Shown one piece after another: positions 1 to 6,371 of a stretch of 20,074 nucleotides of DNA (positions within the stretch are counted from its first letter, which is position 1; the number at the start of each line of letters is the position of its first letter). The notes below the pieces were generated by a model. That model had not been told where the DNA came from, did no database searches, and saw only the letters and a list, made by a program, of their open reading frames with translations. Both the position numbers and the translations under genes were made by a program. The stretch covers positions 1-20,074 of the forward strand of contig CALJKZ010000486.1 of the NCBI GenBank assembly GCA_937983085.1, given 5' to 3'. This DNA comes from an uncultured Gemmatimonadales bacterium (GTDB taxonomy: Bacteria > Gemmatimonadota > Gemmatimonadetes > Longimicrobiales > Gaopeijiaceae).

Positions 1-14
1 ACGCGAGAACCCTC

Positions 15-980
15 ATGACGGCGACCCCTCCCCTTCCCGCCCTCCCCTACGACGATTGGGAGCCCACCAAGGCGACCCTCCACCTGACCTCCCAGATCAT
101 CGGCAAGGTCAAGCTGGCGAACCAGCCCAAGGAGCCCCACTGGTGGCATGCGACGCTGCGCGTCACGCCTCGCGGGATCGGTACCGGGCCCATCTTCACC
201 CGCGGCGGAAGCTTCGAGCTCGACCTCGACGTCCACGACCTGCGCCTGACCCTGCTCGACAGCGGAGGTGACCGCGACGGCATCGAGTTGAAGGGAGCGT
301 CCGTCGCCGACGTGTTCCGCGGCACCATGGCCATGCTCGAGCGCTCGGGCTACACCACCGACATCCTCGCCCGGCCCTTCGCCAACCCCCATTCCGAGAT
401 CCCATTCGCCGAGGACGACACGCACGGAACGTGGGACGGAGACGCCATCCGTCGGTGGTGGCAGTCGCTGGTCTTCACCGAAGAGGCGTTCAGGACCTTC
501 GCCGGCCGCTCCTTCATGCGAACGTCGCCGGTCCATCTCTTCTGGCACTCCTTCGACCTCGCGGTGACGCGGTTCACGGGACGGCGGGCGCCCTCCTTCG
601 GCGAAGGCCCGCGTCGGTCGGACGTGGAGGCGTACTCCCACGAGGTCGTCAGCTTCGGGTACTGGCCGGGCGACCCCCAGGTGCGCTTCCCCGCCTACTA
701 CAGCTACACCGCCCCCGAGCCGCCGGGTCTCGCGACCCATCCGCTTCGGCCGGAGTCCGGCTGGTGGCAGGAGTCTGCGGGATCGCACCTGGCAATGCTC
801 AAGTACGACGACGTCCGTGGGGCTTCCGACCCCCGCCGGATCCTTCTCGACTTTCTGGAGAGCGCGTTCCGGGCCGGGAGCTCCGCCCTCGAGCTGGGAG
901 GCGAAGAGTTGGCTACGGCACCCCTCTGGACCCAGCTCGACGAGCGATTCCCCGCCTCCAGAGGACGGGAACGCCGGTAG
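15..980 (+). CDS. DUF5996 family protein
   Basis: This encodes a 321-residue cytoplasmic protein of unknown function that I recognise as DUF5996. The family hallmarks are an N-terminal WEPTKATLHL...QIIGKVKLA segment (about residues 16-37), HWW at about 42-44, and a central SPVHLFWHSFDLAVTRFTGRRAP-type block at about residues 172-193. No signal peptide or membrane segment is visible. The length is close to what I recall for complete family members, so the gene looks intact although it starts 15 bases from the window edge. The start is the ATG at 15, preceded only by a weak GAGA, so an upstream gene or leader may lie outside the window. The next gene is separated by a strong promoter and operator region, so this gene is probably not in its operon. 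No biochemical role is known to me. Confidence 0.85.
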   Translation: MTATPPLPALPYDDWEPTKATLHLTSQIIGKVKLANQPKEPHWWHATLRVTPRGIGTGPIFTRGGSFELDLDVHDLRLTLLDSGGDRDGIELKGASVADVFRGTMAMLERSGYTTDILARPFANPHSEIPFAEDDTHGTWDGDAIRRWWQSLVFTEEAFRTFAGRSFMRTSPVHLFWHSFDLAVTRFTGRRAPSFGEGPRRSDVEAYSHEVVSFGYWPGDPQVRFPAYYSYTAPEPPGLATHPLRPESGWWQESAGSHLAMLKYDDVRGASDPRRILLDFLESAFRAGSSALELGGEELATAPLWTQLDERFPASRGRERR

Positions 981-998
981 GCCTCGCAACCACGGGGC

Positions 999-1025
999 TT
1001 GACATCGATTAGGCGCGCCTAAAAC
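999..1025 (+). promoter_or_regulatory. Candidate sigma70-type promoter of the receptor operon
   Basis: A perfect TTGACA at 999-1004 acts as a plausible -35 box. TAAAAC at 1020-1025 is a 4-of-6 match to a -10 box with a short 15-base spacer. A palindromic operator fills the spacer. The location, just after the DUF5996 stop and about 75 bases before the receptor start, fits. The -10 assignment is uncertain. Confidence 0.5.
1009..1022. promoter_or_regulatory. Palindromic operator 1, DtxR/MntR-like
   Basis: TTAGGCGCGCCTAA is a perfect 14-base palindrome lying between the candidate -35 and -10 boxes, where a bound repressor would block RNA polymerase. The TTAGGC/GCCTAA arms resemble the boxes of the iron- or manganese-sensing DtxR/IdeR/MntR repressors (typical core TTAGGTTAGCCTAACCTAA). 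The choice of regulator is inferred. No regulator gene is in the window. Confidence 0.6.
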
Positions 1026-1030
1026 TTACT

Positions 1031-1046
1031 TTTAGGCAAGGCTAAA
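1031..1046. promoter_or_regulatory. Palindromic operator 2, DtxR/MntR-like
   Basis: TTTAGGCAAGGCTAAA is an inverted repeat with arms matching at 6 of 7 positions. Its centre is 23 bases from that of the first palindrome, about two helical turns, so both could be bound on the same face. It lies downstream of the candidate -10, near the likely transcription start. Its similarity to operator 1 suggests the same regulator binds both. Confidence 0.6.
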
Positions 1047-1058
1047 TATGGCGCGGCT

Positions 1059-1075
1059 CCGGTGCGAATCACCGG
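1059..1075 (+). other. Short leader hairpin before the receptor gene
   Basis: CCGGTG (1059-1064) and CACCGG (1070-1075) form a perfect 6-base-pair stem with the 5-base loop CGAAT, inside the 5' leader and about 25 bases upstream of the receptor start codon. It could affect translation or mRNA stability. It is too small to be a known riboswitch by itself. Confidence 0.4.
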
Positions 1076-1100
1076 TGGCCCCTCTCAGGATCCCCATTCG

Positions 1101-3314
1101 ATGTCCGGGATTTCCAGGTCACACGTCGCCCTCGCGGCGTTCCTCTTCGCGGTCCTTTGTGGATCGTCCGCACCGGCACACGCACAGACCCATGGCCTCC
1201 AGGGCGCCGTGGTGGACGATCGCGGAGTCCCCATCGGCTACGCGCGGGTCACCCTGGCCGGATCTCAGCGAGGCGTCGTCGCCGACGCCGAGGGGCGGTT
1301 TCAGCTGCTTCGGCTCGAGGCGGGGGAGCACGTTCTCCTCGTTTCGGCCCAGGGGTATGGGGCTGCCGAACGCACCGTGGCCGTGCCCCAGGACGGCGTC
1401 CTGAGCGTGCAGCTCGCTCCGGATCCCGTGGCCCTGGAGGCTCTCACCATCACCGGCACGATGAAGGCCGCCACCGTCGCGGCCTCTCCCGTCAAGGTCA
1501 GCGTCGTTCCGCAGGCCGTCCTCCAGCGCAACGCCACGAACAACCTCACCGAGGCCATCCAGTTCGTGAACGGCCTCTACACCCAGGTCGACTGCGGCGT
1601 GTGCTACACGAACAATATCCGCATCAACGGGATGGAGGGGCCGTACACGGCCGTCCTCATCGACGGGATGCCGCTCATGAGTTCGCTGGCGTCGGTCTAC
1701 GGACTCAACGGAATCAACCCGTCCCTCATCGAGCAGATCGAGATCATCAAGGGGCCGTCGTCGACCCTCTACGGCTCGGAGGCCATGGCGGGCGTCATCA
1801 ACGTCATCACCAAGGATCCGCGATTCGCGCCCCGCTTCTCGGTGGATGCATCCGGAACCACCGATGCCGAAGGCAACATCGACTTCGCCCTTTCCACCGA
1901 ACCGGGCGATGTGAGTGGCTTTCTGAGCGGCAACGTGGCGTACAACGACGTCTTCGTCGACGGCAACCAGGACGGCTTCACGGATTTCCCTCTGACGAGG
2001 CGGGGCGTCGTCTTCGGCAAGCTGGATGTCACCCGGGAGGGTCGGCGGAGCGGATCCCTCACCGCCAAGTACCTCTACGAGGACCGCTTCGGTGGCGTGG
2101 AGGCATGGAACAGCGATCTCCGCGGTAGCGATCAGGTCTACGGTGAGTCCATCTACACCCAACGGGTGGAGGTCATGGGGTCGTGGCTACCACGATGGTC
2201 CGACGCCGTGCGGGTGGAGGGCTCGTACAGCTGGCACGACCAGGACAGTTGGTACGGGGATTCCCGGTACGACGCGAGCCAACACATCGGCTTCGGAAAC
2301 GTCCTGTGGGGCTCGACCCTCGGCCGTCATGACCTCCTCGTAGGCGCCACCGCCCGATACCAGGTCTACGACGACAACACTCCGGCGACGTCCTCGGCCG
2401 ACCGACGCATCATCCCGGGAGCCCTGGCCCAGAACGAGGTCACCGTGAGCTCGAACCTGACGGTATTGGGTGGGTTGCGCGCCGACCACCACGAGGACCA
2501 TGGCGCCATCCTCTCCCCGCGCCTCGCGATGAAGTGGAATCCCTGGGAGCACACAGCCGTCCGGCTCAACGCAGGAACGGGCTTCCGCGTGGTGAACCTC
2601 TTCACCGAGGATCACGCGGCGCTGACGGGCGCCCGCGAAGTGGTCATCGCCTCCGAGCTCGAGCCCGAGCGGTCCCGGAGCGTGACGCTGAACCTCAATC
2701 AGGTGATCGAGTTCGGCCCCAACCCGATGATGATCGACGTCGATCTCTTCCACACGCGCTTCTCCAACAAGATCCAGCCCGACTACGATGTCGACCCCGA
2801 CCAGATCGTCTACGACAACCTGGCCGGCCACGCCGTGAGTCGTGGCGTGTCGTTGAGCTTCAATCAGAACGTCGACTTCGACCGCTTCCTCTATTCGGTG
2901 GGGCTCACCCTCCAGGACGTGTACACCTCCGAGGGCGGTGTGCGTGAGGACGAGTTCTTCGCGCCCGAGGCCAGGGCGACGATCTCGGGCACGTACACCT
3001 TCCGCACGCTCCCCCTGAGCCTCGACTACACGGGCAGCGTCACAGGGCCCATGCGCCTCCCATCGTACGACGAGCCCTTCACGCGACCGGAGCGGTCGTC
3101 GACGTATGCCGTCCACAACGTTCAGGGCACGTGGAGGCTCACCGACGCGGCCCAACTCTACCTTTCGGTGAAGAACGTCACCGACTATGTGCAGCCCAGC
3201 CCACTCATCGCGCCGGGCGATCCCTTCAGCGACGACTTCGACACCGCGTACGTCTACGGACCCATGCGCGGCCGTCACCTCCTCATGGGGATCCGGTACG
3301 GGGTGGCGCGTTGA
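1101..3314 (+). CDS. TonB-dependent outer membrane receptor
   Basis: This 737-residue protein should import a metal complex or other ligand across the outer membrane using TonB energy. From the ATG at 1101, chosen for its AGGA at 1087-1090 and the clean signal peptide that follows, residues 1-29 are a signal peptide ending AHAQ. A carboxypeptidase-regulatory-like domain follows at about 31-107, the plug at about 125-240 (LIDGMPL, IEIIKGPSSTLYGSEAMAGVINVIT), and a beta-barrel to the C-terminus. The plug contains a CGVC pair (Cys165, Cys168) just before NNIRINGMEG. I recall this arrangement from a distinct receptor group also seen in Bacteroidota. A GTG at 1062 is in frame but would add a hydrophilic stretch before the signal peptide. 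Twin palindromes in the promoter suggest metal-responsive repression. The stop codon overlaps the start of the next gene, a thioredoxin-like protein, so the two are coupled. The substrate cannot be read from sequence; iron, manganese or copper ligands are possible. Confidence 0.93.
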   Translation: MSGISRSHVALAAFLFAVLCGSSAPAHAQTHGLQGAVVDDRGVPIGYARVTLAGSQRGVVADAEGRFQLLRLEAGEHVLLVSAQGYGAAERTVAVPQDGVLSVQLAPDPVALEALTITGTMKAATVAASPVKVSVVPQAVLQRNATNNLTEAIQFVNGLYTQVDCGVCYTNNIRINGMEGPYTAVLIDGMPLMSSLASVYGLNGINPSLIEQIEIIKGPSSTLYGSEAMAGVINVITKDPRFAPRFSVDASGTTDAEGNIDFALSTEPGDVSGFLSGNVAYNDVFVDGNQDGFTDFPLTRRGVVFGKLDVTREGRRSGSLTAKYLYEDRFGGVEAWNSDLRGSDQVYGESIYTQRVEVMGSWLPRWSDAVRVEGSYSWHDQDSWYGDSRYDASQHIGFGNVLWGSTLGRHDLLVGATARYQVYDDNTPATSSADRRIIPGALAQNEVTVSSNLTVLGGLRADHHEDHGAILSPRLAMKWNPWEHTAVRLNAGTGFRVVNLFTEDHAALTGAREVVIASELEPERSRSVTLNLNQVIEFGPNPMMIDVDLFHTRFSNKIQPDYDVDPDQIVYDNLAGHAVSRGVSLSFNQNVDFDRFLYSVGLTLQDVYTSEGGVREDEFFAPEARATISGTYTFRTLPLSLDYTGSVTGPMRLPSYDEPFTRPERSSTYAVHNVQGTWRLTDAAQLYLSVKNVTDYVQPSPLIAPGDPFSDDFDTAYVYGPMRGRHLLMGIRYGVAR

Positions 3315-3832
3315 GGTCACCGGCGGCCCTGGCCGTCACGCTGCTCGTCCTCGCCCCCGTTGCGGCAAGCGGGCAGGTTCCGGACCAGGACGGACCCTCT
3401 GCGCTGACCGTCTATGGCCACGCCGACTACGACTGGGCCATCCGCGAGTTGGACGGTGGAGCCATCAGCCTGGGGGCATTCGAGGGTCGGGTCGTCTTCA
3501 TCAACATGTGGGCGTCGTGGTGCGTCCCGTGCGTCCGGGAGATGGCCAGCATCGAACGCCTGCGCGAGGCCATGGGCGACGCCGACATGGATTTTCTCAT
3601 CGTGGCGGCCGACGAGGAGAGGCCGGTGCGCCGGTTCCTCAGGCGTTACCCCTACGACCTGCCCATCTACCTGGAAGAGCAGCGGATGCCACTCGCCTTC
3701 GGCTTGAGGGGTCTGCCCACGAGTTGGGTCGTGGACCGGCAGGGACGCATCGTGCTGCTCCGGCACGGTGAGGCCGTCTGGGAGACGCCCGAGGTCGTCG
3801 CCTCCCCCCGCGCCGGGATCGAGGGCGGCTGA
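3311..3832 (+). CDS. TlpA/ResA-like thiol-disulfide protein, secreted
   Basis: This encodes a 173-residue periplasmic thioredoxin-fold protein. The TTG start at 3311 overlaps the receptor stop (TTGA), preceded by a G-rich stretch that could serve as ribosome binding site. Starting here gives a good signal peptide (MRSPAALAVTLLVLAPVAASG). No ATG or GTG fits as well. The redox motif is WASWCVPC, with Cys71 and Cys74. The cis-proline is in GLPTSWVVD (Pro136), as is usual for TlpA, ResA and DsbE relatives. The extreme C-terminus (about residues 157-173) is short and degenerate compared with long TlpA proteins. Coupling to a receptor that has its own CxxC pair suggests it may reduce that pair or a bound metal, but this is inference. 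Generic cytochrome-maturation or disulfide-reduction roles remain possible. Confidence 0.88.
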   Translation: MRSPAALAVTLLVLAPVAASGQVPDQDGPSALTVYGHADYDWAIRELDGGAISLGAFEGRVVFINMWASWCVPCVREMASIERLREAMGDADMDFLIVAADEERPVRRFLRRYPYDLPIYLEEQRMPLAFGLRGLPTSWVVDRQGRIVLLRHGEAVWETPEVVASPRAGIEGG

Positions 3833-3848
3833 GATCGCCGGCGTGCAT

Positions 3849-3867
3849 AGCGCCACCGGTAGGCGCT
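3849..3867. terminator. Hairpin between convergent genes, possible terminator
   Basis: AGCGCC (3849-3854) and GGCGCT (3862-3867) pair perfectly around a 7-base loop in the 55-base gap between the convergent thioredoxin-like and cupin genes. There is no clear T-run on either side, so it may be a weak or factor-assisted terminator. Confidence 0.35.
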
Positions 3868-3887
3868 GACCGCGCCCCGCCGACGTC

Positions 3888-4295
3888 TCAGCGAGGGTTC
3901 TGGCCGCCGACCTGGGTCGTCACGGGGGCCCCGGCTTCCTTGATGAAGTGGACGAGTATGCGGGCGGTCTCCGTCGCGCTCGGGTTGCGTGAGACCGTGT
4001 GGACGTCGCTCGGCGTCTCGTGGAACAGCTCCCCGGCAGAAAGCCTCTGCAGCTCCCCACCCGCGACCTGCATCTCCACGACCCCCTCCAGCACGTAGAC
4101 GAAGACGTAGGCGTCGTGTCGGTGGGGCTGGGAGGCCTGCCCCGGAGCCAGCTCCACCTCCACGACCAACGCTTCGGGAGAGTCGGGGATGTCCGGCAAA
4201 GGGAGGGTCAGAAGCTGACCCGACGCCGCGGACGGGCTCGAAACCGCCACCGCGACCGCCAGCGCCAGAGGAATGACTTCGGATCTACGCACCAT
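3888..4295 (-). CDS. Secreted small cupin-domain protein
   Basis: This is a 135-residue protein with an N-terminal signal peptide (about residues 1-26, ending SAASGQ) followed by a single cupin barrel. Motif 1 is PGQASQPHRH, with metal-ligand histidines 58 and 60. The usual glutamate four residues later is replaced by Val64, as in some single-cupin groups. Motif 2 contains AGELFHETPSDVHTVSRNPS, with His99 as third ligand and Asn104. A VYVLEG core lies between them. The start is the ATG at 4293-4295, preceded by GGAGAG at good spacing; an in-frame upstream extension has no signal-like character and was not used. Such proteins bind a metal and small molecules, but the exact reaction is unknown. 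It faces the thioredoxin-like gene tail to tail. The 139-base gap before the uridine kinase gene, which is transcribed toward it, shows no clear feature, so it may have its own promoter. Confidence 0.85.
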   Translation of the reverse strand: MVRRSEVIPLALAVAVAVSSPSAASGQLLTLPLPDIPDSPEALVVEVELAPGQASQPHRHDAYVFVYVLEGVVEMQVAGGELQRLSAGELFHETPSDVHTVSRNPSATETARILVHFIKEAGAPVTTQVGGQNPR

Positions 4296-4434
4296 CGTGG
4301 ACTCTCCGGTTCGGGAATAGGTGGCAGCGCGCGGGCCGCCGGGTCGGGGACGAGGTGGGAGCATACGGACCCCCGAGTCGGTCGTCCACGAGGCGCACCG
4401 GTGCTCCACCTCGGCGGCGGCTCACCACCGACCC

Positions 4435-5073
4435 TCAGACGTAGCCGCGTTCGACGAGGAGTTGCTCGACACGGTGCACCACTTCGGCGATGGCCGCGTC
4501 GTTGTGGCCACCGCCCGTCACGACCAAATCCGCTCCCTGGCGACTCGGTTCGATGAAGGCGCGATGCATGGGCTGAACGCGCCCGTCGTGGTCGTCGCGT
4601 ACCGATTCGGGCGTCCGGCCCCGGGTCTCCACGTCGCGTCGCAGCCGCCGCCTCAATCGCTCCTCTTCGGGGACGTCGACGTAGACGGCCAGGTCCATCC
4701 GGGCACGGAGCGCATTCTCGGCGAGGGCGAGGATGCCCTCCACGACAATGACGGCAGCTGGGTGGACGAGGACGGGATCGTCCCCTCGCTCATGCGTGGC
4801 GTAGTCGTACACCGGCACCTCGATGGGCCGACCGAGAAGCAACGCGTCCAGATGCCTTACCAGGAGGTCGGTCTCGAGACTGGCCGGATGGTCCACGTTC
4901 ACCCGACGCCTCTCGTCCATGGGGAGATGGGAGAGGTCGCGGTAGTACGCATCGTGGGGGATCAACACGGCGCGGTGTCTGCCGAGATCCGTGACGACGG
5001 CTCGGGCCACCGCCGTCTTCCCCGATGCGCTCCCACCTCCGATGCCCACCACCACCGGGGTGCCCTGTGTCAC
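4435..5073 (-). CDS. udk: Uridine kinase (phosphoribulokinase/uridine kinase family)
   Basis: This 212-residue cytoplasmic P-loop kinase probably phosphorylates uridine (and cytidine) to the monophosphate in pyrimidine salvage. It shows the Walker A motif GGSASGKT (residues 13-20), the HDAYYRD segment (40-46) typical of uridine kinase, NVDHPASLETD (59-69), a VEGILAL segment (111-117) and the RDVETRGR lid-like motif (146-153). The length matches bacterial uridine kinases, about 205-215 residues. The start is a GTG at 5071-5073 that overlaps the TGA stop of the upstream flavoprotein gene (GTGA), with GAGGA just upstream as ribosome binding site. This indicates translational coupling. An in-frame extension upstream lies inside the flavoprotein gene and is not real coding sequence. 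A closely related P-loop kinase with another small substrate cannot be excluded. Confidence 0.9.
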   Translation of the reverse strand: MTQGTPVVVGIGGGSASGKTAVARAVVTDLGRHRAVLIPHDAYYRDLSHLPMDERRRVNVDHPASLETDLLVRHLDALLLGRPIEVPVYDYATHERGDDPVLVHPAAVIVVEGILALAENALRARMDLAVYVDVPEEERLRRRLRRDVETRGRTPESVRDDHDGRVQPMHRAFIEPSRQGADLVVTGGGHNDAAIAEVVHRVEQLLVERGYV

Positions 5074-6332
5074 GCCGATCCTCGTGTCGATGGGGCGACG
5101 GCCACAGCCGCCGCTCCCACTCCGGCGGCGCGCCCGGTGGCCCACGCCCAGAGAAAGTTGTGCCCACCGATGGGTCCGAACGCATCGAGGAGCTCGCCAC
5201 AGAGGAACAAGCCCGGCGTCCGTCGGCTCTCCATGGTCGCCGGGTCGACCTCCGACAGGGCGACCCCCCCTCCTGTGACCTCGGCCTTCTTGTATCCCTC
5301 GTCGCCCGTCCAGGGCAGCTCGTACCGGGTCAGGAGATCCACGAGACGCAGCCTCTGGTCCCGCCGCAGGGTGGCGAGGCGGGCGTCGAGATCGATGCCC
5401 GCCTCCTCGCACAGTCGCTGGCCGAGACGGTTGGGAAGGATCTCCGAGACGCACGCCCGTACCGTCCGACTCCCCTCCCCTCTGAGACTGCGGTCCCACG
5501 CTTCTCCATCCCGATCGGCCCACTGCACCTCCAACGGCTGCCGTGACCCGTCGCTGCGACCCCGAATGGCGAGGTGCGAGGCGTCGAGCACGGCCGGTCC
5601 GCTCCAGCCCCGGTGGGTGAAGAGGAAGCCATCGCGCGTGGAGAAGGCGGGTTTCGTACCGGGCGCCCGGATGGTGACGGTCAGGGACACGCCGGCCAGT
5701 TCCGCGTGCGGCGTAGGCTGGGCGGTGAGCGGGGTGAGCGCCGGGTAGGTGGGATGGATGCCGTGACCCAACCGTCGGGCGATCTCGATTCCCACGCCGT
5801 CGCTGCCCGTGGCCGGCACCGACAGGCCCCCGGTGGCGAGGACGACACACGAGGCCTGGAGATCGGGGGCTCCCTCGACGGAGACCGTCCATCCGCCCCC
5901 GGTCGGACCTACGTCGGCGACGCGAGCGCCGAACCAGATGCGCGCTCCCGACTCCCTGACGCGCGCCACCAGGCCATCCCGCACGTCCCGCGCCCGGTTG
6001 GTCTCCGGAAAGAGCTTTCCCGTCTCCTCCTCCCGCACCAGGCGCAGGTCCAACTCCCGTTCGAAGAACCGCTTCTGCTCGTCCAGCGGCCAGGAGCGAA
6101 GCATCTTCCGGAGAGAGTTCGGCGACGAGTCCGTGACGTACCGCCGCGGAGCGGCCTCGGAGGGCAGGATGTTGCACCGCCCGCCCCCGCTGATGAGGAT
6201 CTTCCTTCCGCCGTCCTTCGTCCCCTCCATGAGGACGACGTCCGCGCCGGCACGAGCCGCGAACAGCGCCGCCATGAGGCCTGCGGCGCCGGCACCTACG
6301 ACGACGACGGGAGCGCGCTCCGGAGCCGACAT
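5070..6332 (-). CDS. BaiN/HI0933 family FAD-dependent oxidoreductase
   Basis: This 420-residue cytoplasmic flavoprotein belongs to the HI0933/YhiN/BaiN group. The N-terminal dinucleotide-binding fold has VVVVGAGAAGLMAA, with glycines 13, 15 and 18. The family signature DGGRKILISGGGRCN runs from about residue 40 to 54. A second glycine-rich segment (VLATGGLSVPATGS) lies in the middle, and the C-terminal FAD contact reads CGELLDAFGPIGGHNFLWAWATGRAAG. Length and motifs are complete. Most members have no proven role, and one relative acts on bile acid intermediates, so the substrate here is unknown. The start is the ATG at 6330-6332. It shares its stop with the start of uridine kinase, and the upstream kinase gene ends 39 bases before, so the three may be cotranscribed. 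No functional link among them is obvious. Confidence 0.9.
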   Translation of the reverse strand: MSAPERAPVVVVGAGAAGLMAALFAARAGADVVLMEGTKDGGRKILISGGGRCNILPSEAAPRRYVTDSSPNSLRKMLRSWPLDEQKRFFERELDLRLVREEETGKLFPETNRARDVRDGLVARVRESGARIWFGARVADVGPTGGGWTVSVEGAPDLQASCVVLATGGLSVPATGSDGVGIEIARRLGHGIHPTYPALTPLTAQPTPHAELAGVSLTVTIRAPGTKPAFSTRDGFLFTHRGWSGPAVLDASHLAIRGRSDGSRQPLEVQWADRDGEAWDRSLRGEGSRTVRACVSEILPNRLGQRLCEEAGIDLDARLATLRRDQRLRLVDLLTRYELPWTGDEGYKKAEVTGGGVALSEVDPATMESRRTPGLFLCGELLDAFGPIGGHNFLWAWATGRAAGVGAAAVAVAPSTRGSA

Positions 6333-6371
6333 CAGCGCCGAGGCGAGGCTGTGCTCGATTCGGAGCCCACG

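Noticed and set aside
1051..1100. GGTGCGAATCACCGG leader resembling part of a cobalamin riboswitch
   Set aside because: The leader is only about 75 bases, far short of a B12 aptamer, and the rest of the conserved core is missing. The hairpin is reported as such only.
1119..3320. Two long minus-strand frames opposite the receptor
   Set aside because: Antisense shadows of a TonB receptor with intact plug and signal peptide.
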